From the NCBI GenBank assembly GCA_025966435.1, contig JAICRQ010000180.1, forward strand, positions 1-7,011: a stretch of 7,011 nucleotides of DNA, given 5' to 3'. The DNA is from Anaerolineales bacterium (lineage in GTDB: Bacteria; Chloroflexota; Anaerolineae; Anaerolineales; Villigracilaceae). This document shows, piece after piece, positions 1 through 5,428 of this stretch; position 1 is the stretch's first letter; each line of letters begins with the position of its first letter. The notes beneath the pieces are model-generated. The model ran no database searches, was not told the origin of the DNA, and worked only from the letters and a program-made list of their open reading frames with translations. A program made the position numbers and the translations under genes.

Positions 1-571
1 AGGCGTATTCGGTGCCGATCACCCCTCCGCCGACCACGACCATCGTTTTCGGGATGTGCTTCATTTCAAGAATCGTATCGGAGTCGAAGATCAACTTCCC
101 ATCGAAGGGTATCTCCGGTGGATGATGCGGCGAAGAACCGGTAGCAATCAAAATGAACTTACCGGAGATTTCCTGCTCACTTTTGGAAGACTTGATCAAG
201 ACTGTATGCTTGTCCTTGAGCGACCCTTCCCCATGAATGAGCGAAATATCATGCTCATCAATGTGTTCCGCGATCATCTTCCGTTCTTTTCTCACAACGG
301 TCCGTTCGCGGTACATGAAGTCTTTGATTGTTAAGTTCTCTTTGAGAGAATAGTCGATTCCGTATAAGCCGCGCTGCCGCAGCCCGGAGAAATATAAGGC
401 GGATTCACGCAGCGTCTTTGAGGGCACAGTGCCGGTATTGATCCCCGCCCCACCCAGGTACGACTCGCGCTCGATGAGCGCAACTCGCTTGCCATATTGC
501 GCCGCTTTAGCTGCACCCTTTTCCCCCGCGGGTCCCCCACCAATAACGATGAGATCATAGGTTTCGGTCAA
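1..571 (-). CDS. sthA: Soluble pyridine nucleotide transhydrogenase-like flavoprotein, N-terminal part (runs off left edge)
   Basis: The visible 190 residues begin MTETYDLIVIGGGPAG and form the FAD-binding half of a class I pyridine nucleotide-disulfide oxidoreductase. The dinucleotide-binding GGGPAG is at residues 11-16, the ATGS motif at 143-146, and GGGVIG, which opens the NAD(P) domain, at 181-186; the rest lies outside the window. The active-site segment reads GGAGINTGTVPSKTLRE (40-56). Lipoamide dehydrogenases carry Cys-x4-Cys here; this protein has Gly43 and Thr48. The NTGTVPSKTLRE wording matches soluble transhydrogenases (Sth), cytosolic enzymes that pass hydride between NADPH and NAD+ through FAD. 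The start is TTG: it is the only usual start codon between an in-frame stop near 592 and the Rossmann motif, and it sits 5 nt after the stop of the upstream gene, with no clear Shine-Dalgarno. That suggests translational coupling. A dihydrolipoamide-dehydrogenase-like diaphorase is the alternative; the missing half prevents a firm choice. Confidence 0.8.
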   Translation of the reverse strand, partial: MTETYDLIVIGGGPAGEKGAAKAAQYGKRVALIERESYLGGAGINTGTVPSKTLRESALYFSGLRQRGLYGIDYSLKENLTIKDFMYRERTVVRKERKMIAEHIDEHDISLIHGEGSLKDKHTVLIKSSKSEQEISGKFILIATGSSPHHPPEIPFDGKLIFDSDTILEMKHIPKTMVVVGGGVIGTEYA

Positions 572-576
572 ATATT

Positions 577-1980
577 TTACCCAAACACTCTACGAAATAA
601 ATCAGATTCCAACACATGATTCGGGTCACAGCGTTTCTTCAGCTCCTTGAACTTCCGAATAGTCTCATCACCCAGAAAGGCACGTGCGGACTCAGCGGAG
701 GTTTCGCTGTTCTTGGCAAAGTAAAAACGACCGCCTGCACTAAGAACAATATCATCGAACTCCTTCAACATTTTGCTTAACGCAGAACGATTCCGGTCTG
801 TCACTTTGAAATCCATCGCCAGCGAAAAGCCATCGATCCCGTGGGTGAGCAGGAATTTATCGGGGCGGTGCCGCTTGGTGACTCCCAAATAGGATGGTAG
901 ACTGCGGCGTTGTGACAATCCGATCATTTCACGCCACGCTTCTTCGGCAGTTCCTTTCGGCAAAAATGACTGGTACTGGATCAAGCCACCGCGCCCATAA
1001 GCAAGTTCCCAGTTAGGAACGTAATCGAGCAGGAAATGGAACGCGGCATGGGACTGCCGGAAGGTATGCTTCGGCAAGGATGCAATATACTTCGCGGTAT
1101 TAACTCCCCAGACTCCCAGATTGTTCGTGAACGGTGACATAAAGTAATGGAGTGCCGATTTCGGAAACACGCCGAAAATACGTGTGGGAAGACTCTGGTT
1201 TTCCAGGCGCATCGTCTCCCGGGCATTTGAGTCCTTGCCTTCCTTCAGGTGGTTTGCAGCGTGGATCTGACCGCGACCGATATTTTTTCCACTTGCAATT
1301 GTATCGAGCCAGCCAACAATGTAATCGCGGTTGGGGGCATGTTCGAGCAGGTCGCCTAGATGTTGGTGGAGGTTCGGCACTGCCCACGCATCGACCGACA
1401 TCAACCCGGAATAGATGCGTTTCATCTGCATGGTGATCGAAGTAAAAATACCGAGCATCCCCAGGCCGCTGATCATCGCATAGAACAAATCTGCATTGAT
1501 TGTTGGCGTACACGTGATCGATTCGCCTGTCGGCAGGATCGCGCTGAACTCCAGTACATGTTCCCCAATAGGTCCCTTCTGGTAATTATTTTTGCCATGG
1601 ATGTTCGCCGCGAGACAGCCGCCCAACGTTGTCTTCATCGTGCCTGAGACGACTGGCGGCCACCAGCCATCGGGCTCGACGCACTTCCATAATTGCTCGA
1701 GCGTGACACCGGGCTCGCATCGCACCACGCCCGAGGCGGGGTCCCATTCGAGGATCCGGTTCATCCCGGAGAGGTCCAGCGTGATGCCGCCCCCGTTCAG
1801 CGACGCGTCGTTATAGCTCCTCCCGGCGCCGCGCGCGGTGACCGTGAGCCCCAACTCCTGCGCCAGACGGAAGACTTCACAAATCTCCTCGATGCGGGTC
1901 AGGCGAAAGCGATAGGAGGGCGCGCGCAGCGAATGCCCAAAGTTTTCGAGTTGTGTGAAGTTGTTCAATAGGAGAGGCAT
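577..1980 (-). CDS. DprE1-like FAD-binding oxidoreductase (VAO/PCMH family)
   Basis: This is a complete 467-residue protein, close to the roughly 460 residues of mycobacterial DprE1. The N-terminal half is a PCMH-type FAD domain: GAGRSYND at 51-58, LNGGG at 61-65, VSGTMKTTLGG at 111-121 and the HGKN signature at 128-131. The C-terminal substrate domain keeps AYGRGGLIQYQ (327-337), Lys369, and GRFYFAKNSET (417-427), followed by CDPNHVLESDLFRR near the end. From memory these line up with DprE1 His132-Lys134, Gln334/Gln336, Lys367 and Lys418. The position of DprE1 Cys387 is Ala388. DprE1 oxidises decaprenyl-phosphoryl-ribose to its 2-keto form; the neighbouring DprE2-like dehydrogenase supports a paired epimerase, but the substrate here is not shown. 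No signal peptide or membrane segment is evident. The start ATG lacks an obvious Shine-Dalgarno; translation may depend on the gene 42 nt upstream. A generic sugar-lactone oxidase is the less likely alternative. Confidence 0.88.
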   Translation of the reverse strand: MPLLLNNFTQLENFGHSLRAPSYRFRLTRIEEICEVFRLAQELGLTVTARGAGRSYNDASLNGGGITLDLSGMNRILEWDPASGVVRCEPGVTLEQLWKCVEPDGWWPPVVSGTMKTTLGGCLAANIHGKNNYQKGPIGEHVLEFSAILPTGESITCTPTINADLFYAMISGLGMLGIFTSITMQMKRIYSGLMSVDAWAVPNLHQHLGDLLEHAPNRDYIVGWLDTIASGKNIGRGQIHAANHLKEGKDSNARETMRLENQSLPTRIFGVFPKSALHYFMSPFTNNLGVWGVNTAKYIASLPKHTFRQSHAAFHFLLDYVPNWELAYGRGGLIQYQSFLPKGTAEEAWREMIGLSQRRSLPSYLGVTKRHRPDKFLLTHGIDGFSLAMDFKVTDRNRSALSKMLKEFDDIVLSAGGRFYFAKNSETSAESARAFLGDETIRKFKELKKRCDPNHVLESDLFRRVFG

Positions 1981-2010
1981 GATTGCAATTTATGTGGCGG
2001 TCATCTTAAA

Positions 2011-2040
2011 GTGATTTCACCTTTAGAAGGATAACCTTCT
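2011..2040 (-). repeat. Two adjacent small inverted repeats at the dehydrogenase/oxidase junction
   Basis: AGAAGG (2025-2030) and CCTTCT (2035-2040) can pair with a 4-nt loop across the stop codon of the dehydrogenase gene. Just downstream in the mRNA, GTGA and TCAC (2011-2020) pair around two bases, with A/T arms that continue the stem imperfectly. Neither is followed by a T-run, so they do not look like an intrinsic terminator. They occupy the short spacer before the oxidase start and could affect mRNA stability or coupled translation; that role is a guess. Confidence 0.4.
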
Positions 2041-2814
2041 GAAGATGAAGGAAGGTGTGAACTGAATCGCCAGCATGATCCAGCGCCAGATGGAAGGCGT
2101 GTAGATCACCTGCTTTCGTTTCTTCATCGCCTTCCAGATATCTTCCACAGCCTTCTCGACCGGTATCGTGAACGGGGTGGCTCCCTGCGCGGCTTTAAGC
2201 ATTTCGGTCTGCACAAACCCCGGCTTCACCGTCAGCACGTTCACGCCATACCGCGTCAGACGGTTGCGCAGCGCTTCGAGGTACGTTGCCAGCCCAGCCT
2301 TGGATGTGTTATAGCCAGGGTTGCCCACGCGTCCGCGGTCGCCCGCCACCGATCCAATCGCCACGATCTGCCCCGCTTTTGCAGACTGGAACATTTCAGC
2401 AATCGGGCTCAGCCATGCCATCGCACCGACCAAGTTGACCTCGATCATCCGGCGGTCGTTTTCAAAGTTATATTTGTCCATCCCCCCGGGGGGGTAGTTC
2501 ACGCCGGCGACGAACACGACCAGATCCAGCCCGCCAAGGTCCGCGACGATCTGGCGCAGGAGCGGTGGCACGTTTTCGTACGCTGCCACATCGTGTGTGT
2601 AAGCTCGAGCACGGGACTCGCCTGCCGTTTGATTGATTTCATTGCAGAGCAACTCCAGCTTGTCTGCACGGCGCGCCAGCAAAGCCAGGGTATATCCCTC
2701 GCGGGCAAGCCGCCTTGCCAGCGACGCGCCGATCCCATCTGAGGCGCCAATGATGATCCCGCGTCGGCGGGGGTTGAGCGGTGTAGCGGCAGCAGGTCTG
2801 GGGTAATTTGACAC
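2023..2814 (-). CDS. DprE2-like short-chain dehydrogenase/reductase
   Basis: This is a classical NAD(P)-binding short-chain dehydrogenase. Counting from the chosen GTG start (263 residues), the cofactor loop GASDGIG is at 23-29, Asn127 lies in the helix-4 region, Ser155 in IGSVAGDRGR, and the catalytic pair Tyr168/Lys172 in GYNTSKAG, followed by the KPGFVQTEM segment. The C-terminus (VIYTPSIWRWIML then PSFIFRRLSF) resembles the tail of mycobacterial DprE2, which ends in a similar basic, aromatic stretch that may touch the membrane. DprE2 reduces the keto intermediate made by DprE1 using NADH; the gene directly downstream is DprE1-like, so the two probably work as a pair. The reading frame is open further up to an ATG at 2931, but the GTG at 2814 has the GGAGGA ribosome-binding site and gives a length near DprE2 (about 254); the extra 39 residues have no family counterpart. 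Substrate is inferred only. Confidence 0.87.
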   Translation of the reverse strand: MSNYPRPAAATPLNPRRRGIIIGASDGIGASLARRLAREGYTLALLARRADKLELLCNEINQTAGESRARAYTHDVAAYENVPPLLRQIVADLGGLDLVVFVAGVNYPPGGMDKYNFENDRRMIEVNLVGAMAWLSPIAEMFQSAKAGQIVAIGSVAGDRGRVGNPGYNTSKAGLATYLEALRNRLTRYGVNVLTVKPGFVQTEMLKAAQGATPFTIPVEKAVEDIWKAMKKRKQVIYTPSIWRWIMLAIQFTPSFIFRRLSF

Positions 2815-2818
2815 ATGA

Positions 2819-2824
2819 TCCTCC
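2819..2824 (-). promoter_or_regulatory. Ribosome-binding site that fixes the GTG start of the dehydrogenase
   Basis: On the minus strand GGAGGA lies 4 nt before the GTG at 2814-2812. It is the strongest Shine-Dalgarno in the window and decides against the longer reading frame starting at 2931. An ATG overlaps the GTG by two bases (CATGTG) in another frame; it would lie only 2 nt from the GGAGGA and opens a frame with no recognisable protein. Confidence 0.7.
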
Positions 2825-2892
2825 GGAGATGAGCGGATGGATTCTAACATATCTGTCATCTCGAAGATCTGACGGGTATCGTATAATCTCAT

Positions 2893-2906
2893 CAGCCCAA
2901 GGGCTG
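2893..2906. repeat. Short palindrome, possible operator
   Basis: CAGCCC and GGGCTG form a perfect inverted repeat separated by AA, midway between the divergent genes and just downstream of a TATAAT. Its two-fold symmetry would suit a dimeric regulator. No regulator gene is present in the window and the match could be chance. Confidence 0.25.
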
Positions 2907-2919
2907 GAACGTGCATGCG

Positions 2920-2948
2920 ATGACTAAACAATACAGGCTAGTTATAAT
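2920..2948 (+). promoter_or_regulatory. Sigma-70-type promoter for the GGDEF gene
   Basis: ATGACT (2920-2925, four of six bases of TTGACA) is followed after exactly 17 nt by a perfect TATAAT (2943-2948). Transcription would start near 2955, giving a leader of about 78 nt that contains the hairpin at 2984-3001. The placement ahead of the only plus-strand gene start nearby supports it. Confidence 0.55.
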
Positions 2949-3032
2949 CATGGAACCACCTACTGTAGGACAAAAGAGCCAATTGGATTTTTATCAATCC
3001 ATGATTAAATGCGCCACTACTAAGCGAGAAGA

Positions 3033-4274
3033 ATGGGCGATTTTCGATTAAAAATCCTGGCGGAAGCACGCAATATTCTGGAGCAAGAAGGGGGTTCACT
3101 GTCAGAAAAAGAAACCCTGATCAAGCTGCTTGACATTTTGACAACCTCCGTCGAAAAAGTTTTCCCCGAGGATAACCAGCGCATCCAAACAATTGCCCGT
3201 GAACTGATTGATCATGAGGCTCTGCTGGCCATCCTCAAACAACAGACCGACGAGCTGGATGCCCTCAAGGAACTGAGCATCCACCTGACCTCCAGCCTCG
3301 ACCTGCCAGATGTGCTGGATGCCGTCGTTTCCGAAGCGGTGCGCCTGATCGACAACGCCCGGGATGTCAACATTTTTCTTTACAAGAACCACAAACTATC
3401 CTTCGGCGCCGCCCTGGATGCCGATGGGACGCGGAACAAACCCTGGTCAAAACCGCGCTCCAGCGGGCTGACGTACACGGTGGCACGCACCGGCGAAATG
3501 ATTATCGTCCAGAACATGCAGGATCACCCTCTCTTTCAAAACGTCCCCGCCCACTGGATCGGCTCGATCATCGGTATCCCTCTCAAAGTGGGAAACACGG
3601 TTGTGGGCGTCATGAACCTTTCACGTCCCACCATCGGTGGATATTCGGCCTCCGAGTTGCGATTGTTGAGCCTGCTTTCCGATCAGGCAGCGGTCGCCAT
3701 CTCAAATGCCAGTCTGCATCAAATGATCAGCAGGCAGGCTTACAGCGACCCGTTAACTGGTCTTCCAAACAGGCGTGCTTTGGATGAGAGACTCGAAGAG
3801 GAAGTAAGCGCAGCACGCCGGAATAATTATTCCTTCGCGGTCATCATGATGGACCTGGATGGATTTAAAGCTGTCAACGATACCTATGGCCACACGGTGG
3901 GCGATGATGTCCTGCGTCTCGTTTTCAGCGAAATGGGGCGCGGCGTCCGCACCACCGACTTCCTGGCGCGCTATGGCGGCGATGAGCTGACTCTGATCCT
4001 CAGCCAGACGGAGATGGCATCGGCGCAGGTCGTCTCTGAAAAGATCACAGAGGGGATGAAAAAAGTCAGGTACCGGCTTCCGGATGGCAAACGACTCAAA
4101 CTGGGAATCTCCGGCGGGATTGCTCTTTATCCTGTCCACGCCCGCAGCGGACCCGACCTCCTGCGCGCGGCGGATGCAGCGCTGTATCACGCCAAGAAAT
4201 ATAAGCGGGGCACTTTCGAGACCGCGCACGGTCTCACCGGTCCGCTCGCAACGCACCGGATCGGACAGGGCTAA
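3033..4274 (+). CDS. GAF-GGDEF diguanylate cyclase
   Basis: This 413-residue protein would make cyclic di-GMP from two GTP. An N-terminal helical stretch (about 1-85, likely coiled coil at 62-85) leads into a GAF sensor domain (about 86-230, with the typical GIPLKVGNTVVGVMNLSRP segment at 181-199). A GGDEF domain follows (about 236-395): SDPLTGLPNRRAL at 238-250, MMDLDGFKAVNDTYGH at 272-287 with metal-binding Asp274, and the active-site loop GGDEL at 315-319. The fifth motif position is Leu instead of Phe, but the metal- and GTP-contacting GGDE is intact. RTTD at 306-309, five residues before the motif, is a complete inhibitory I-site, so product feedback is expected. There is no membrane segment, so it is a cytosolic one-component sensor; the GAF ligand is unknown. 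An in-frame TAA at 3021 makes ATG 3033 the first possible start; the upstream AGAAG is only 1 nt away, so its ribosome-binding site is weak. Confidence 0.93.
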   Translation: MGDFRLKILAEARNILEQEGGSLSEKETLIKLLDILTTSVEKVFPEDNQRIQTIARELIDHEALLAILKQQTDELDALKELSIHLTSSLDLPDVLDAVVSEAVRLIDNARDVNIFLYKNHKLSFGAALDADGTRNKPWSKPRSSGLTYTVARTGEMIIVQNMQDHPLFQNVPAHWIGSIIGIPLKVGNTVVGVMNLSRPTIGGYSASELRLLSLLSDQAAVAISNASLHQMISRQAYSDPLTGLPNRRALDERLEEEVSAARRNNYSFAVIMMDLDGFKAVNDTYGHTVGDDVLRLVFSEMGRGVRTTDFLARYGGDELTLILSQTEMASAQVVSEKITEGMKKVRYRLPDGKRLKLGISGGIALYPVHARSGPDLLRAADAALYHAKKYKRGTFETAHGLTGPLATHRIGQG

Positions 4275-4299
4275 AGTATCTGATTGATTCAGTGGGGGT

Positions 4300-4305
4300 T
4301 ATAAT
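4300..4305 (+). promoter_or_regulatory. Candidate -10 box for the lipid kinase gene
   Basis: A perfect TATAAT lies in GTTATAATCA (4298-4307), the same 10-mer found at the promoter of the GGDEF gene (2941-2950). No good -35 is present 16-18 nt upstream, so its strength is uncertain. If used, transcription would begin near 4312, just before the inverted repeat at 4317. Confidence 0.35.
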
Positions 4306-4316
4306 CAACGAAATTA

Positions 4317-4414
4317 ATAGACCCTAAAGGTTCACGTCTGCAAGATCATCTTGAAGTTTTCATCCGCCTTTCAAAGATCGATTCCAATATGCAAGCAAAA
4401 CCTTTAGGGTCTAT
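4317..4414. repeat. Perfect 16-bp inverted repeat around 66 nt: mini-element or structured leader
   Basis: ATAGACCCTAAAGGTT (4317-4332) is repeated exactly as its reverse complement at 4399-4414. Both arms contain a TA at the outer edge (4318-4319 and 4412-4413), so it can be read as a 92-bp element with 13-bp terminal repeats starting GACCC and a TA target duplication, as in IS630/Tc1-mariner miniature elements. The interior has smaller palindromes: CAAGATCATCTTG (4341-4353) and CTTTCAAAG (4368-4376). As RNA it would fold into a long stem ending 5 nt before the kinase's Shine-Dalgarno. There is no T-run after it, so it is not a standard terminator. The repeat is certain; its identity is not. 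Confidence 0.85.
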
Positions 4415-4419
4415 CCTAT

Positions 4420-4423
4420 GGAG
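4420..4423 (+). promoter_or_regulatory. Ribosome-binding site of the lipid kinase
   Basis: GGAG lies 8 nt before ATG 4432 and just outside the right arm of the inverted repeat, so folding of that repeat could influence ribosome access. Confidence 0.6.
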
Positions 4424-4431
4424 AACTCATC

Positions 4432-5349
4432 ATGCACCGCAAAGTCAAAATCATCCTGAACCCCATGGCAGATATGGGAAACGCCTGGCGCACCGCACGT
4501 GATCTTCGTTCGATCACCGAACAGCACGGCGGGGTAGACTGGAGCGGCACGGTGTATCCGGGTCATGCTATCGAGCTGGCGCAGCAGGCGGGAGAACAAG
4601 GATATGATATGGTGATTGCGATGGGAGGAGATGGAACAGTTCATGAAGTGATCAACGGACTGATGAAAATCTCAGAGGAAAAGCGGCCAGTTCTTGGAAT
4701 TGTCCCCGTAGGTTCTGGTAATGATTTCGCTCATGGAATTAATGCTTCTACAAGACCACCGGAAGCGCTCACACGCGCTCTTCAGGGGGAAACTTCTACG
4801 GTAGATCTCTGCCTGATGACAGATGAGCATGGACGCATGGAATACTTCGACAACACGCTTGGCATTGGTTTTGGCGCGCTGGTTACCATTCGCTCGCACA
4901 AACTGCCGGTTCTGCGCGGCTTTCTCATGTACCTGACGTCCGTCATCCAGACCATCATTCTGGATCACAACCCGATCCACATGCGAATTGAAACGGACGA
5001 GGAAACATGGGAGCAAAAGGTCATCTATCTTGTGTTGTGCAACGGTCCGCGCGAGGGGGGAGGCTTCCTCATTGCTCCGGAGGCAAAAATCGACGATGGC
5101 ATCCTCCATTACGCGATGATCACTGATGTCAGCCGGCTCATGATGCTCAGAATCGTACCCGAAGTCATGAAGGGCACTCATGGGCGCTTCAAACAGGTGC
5201 GCATGGGCACATGTAAGAAATTCTCTCTGACAGCCAATCGTCCACTTTTTATCCATGCAGATGGGGAGATTTTCTCCGGACCCGGGACCAATATTCACAA
5301 GGTTCACTTTGAAGTATTGCCAGCGGCACTGAAAGTAGTTAGAGGGTAA
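4432..5349 (+). CDS. Diacylglycerol kinase family lipid kinase (DgkB/YegS type)
   Basis: This complete 305-residue protein phosphorylates a lipid hydroxyl using ATP; usual family substrates are diacylglycerol, phosphatidylglycerol or long-chain bases. The N-terminal kinase domain opens with KVKIILNPMA (4-13). The nucleotide-binding loop MGGDGTVHEVINGL is at 64-77, and PVGSGNDFA (92-100) carries the conserved GTGND-like motif with Asp98. The second, beta-rich domain follows, with GPREGGGFLIAPEAKIDDG (205-223, the family's metal-site region) and the HADGE motif (275-279) with the likely catalytic Asp277/Glu279. Length and motif order are those of DgkB/YegS. There is no membrane segment; it would act at the inner face of the membrane. 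The start is supported by GGAG 8 nt upstream. It follows the GGDEF gene in the same direction after 157 nt and probably has its own promoter. The exact lipid substrate cannot be told from sequence. Confidence 0.92.
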   Translation: MHRKVKIILNPMADMGNAWRTARDLRSITEQHGGVDWSGTVYPGHAIELAQQAGEQGYDMVIAMGGDGTVHEVINGLMKISEEKRPVLGIVPVGSGNDFAHGINASTRPPEALTRALQGETSTVDLCLMTDEHGRMEYFDNTLGIGFGALVTIRSHKLPVLRGFLMYLTSVIQTIILDHNPIHMRIETDEETWEQKVIYLVLCNGPREGGGFLIAPEAKIDDGILHYAMITDVSRLMMLRIVPEVMKGTHGRFKQVRMGTCKKFSLTANRPLFIHADGEIFSGPGTNIHKVHFEVLPAALKVVRG

Positions 5350-5368
5350 TTACGAATTACCAATTACA
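5348..5368. repeat. Three tandem AATTACN heptamers
   Basis: AATTACG, AATTACC and AATTACA follow one another directly, beginning inside the stop codon of the lipid kinase gene. Together they resemble the short tandemly repeated heptamers known from cyanobacterial genomes. Another GTAATT, in opposite orientation, follows at 5376-5381. No function is evident. Confidence 0.6.
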
Positions 5369-5386
5369 ATATCGTGTAATTTGTAA

Positions 5387-5406
5387 CACCTGCCCTGTGT
5401 CAGGTG
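5387..5406 (+). terminator. Small hairpin after the lipid kinase gene, weak terminator candidate
   Basis: CACCTG (5387-5392) and CAGGTG (5401-5406) pair around an 8-nt loop, between the kinase stop and the next start. The sequence after the stem (CAAGTGTTGTTAATT) has only a broken T tract, so termination would be inefficient at best. It could be only an intergenic palindrome. Confidence 0.25.
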
Positions 5407-5428
5407 CAAGTGTTGTTAATTCCACATT

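Larger units (their letters stand above)
2815..3032. other. Divergent intergenic region between the dehydrogenase operon and the GGDEF gene
   Basis: This 218-nt stretch holds the control signals for both gene blocks and no convincing gene. On the plus strand it has a promoter candidate at 2920-2948 and a second TATAAT at 2882-2887 without a matching -35. On the minus strand TAGAAT (2846-2841) is a possible -10 for the operon, about 27 nt before the GTG, but I see no good -35. Inverted repeats are CAGCCC/GGGCTG (2893-2906), the palindrome CCAATTGG (2979-2986), and a 6-bp stem, TGGATT/AATCCA, with a 6-nt loop (2984-3001). Confidence 0.6.

Noticed and set aside
56..334. 92-residue plus-strand frame
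   Set aside because: It lies opposite the transhydrogenase-like gene, whose protein motifs are clear; no recognisable product.
1100..1513. 137-residue minus-strand frame inside the oxidase gene
   Set aside because: Out of frame with a full-length recognised protein; composition is that of a shadow frame.
2499..2816. 105-residue minus-strand frame whose ATG overlaps the GTG start of the dehydrogenase
   Set aside because: It shares the ribosome-binding site only by position, with a 2-nt spacing, and its protein shows no family features; the overlapping dehydrogenase is clear.
2882..2887. TATAAT as a second plus-strand promoter
   Set aside because: The hexamer 17 nt upstream (TCTCGA) does not resemble a -35; kept only as a note in the intergenic entry.
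3001..3051. 16-codon frame MIKCATTKREEWAIFD upstream of the GGDEF start
   Set aside because: No Shine-Dalgarno, no leader-peptide codon bias, and it overlaps the cyclase start; likely chance.
3753..4256. 167-residue minus-strand frame opposite the GGDEF domain
   Set aside because: Antisense shadow of a well-conserved coding region; no motif of its own.
4672..5307. 211-residue minus-strand frame opposite the lipid kinase
   Set aside because: Long, but antisense to a protein with all family motifs in place; no recognisable domain and no ribosome-binding site of note.
5371..5380. TGTAAT as a -10 box for the XPB-like gene
   Set aside because: It lacks the key second-position A and there is no -35 at a workable distance.
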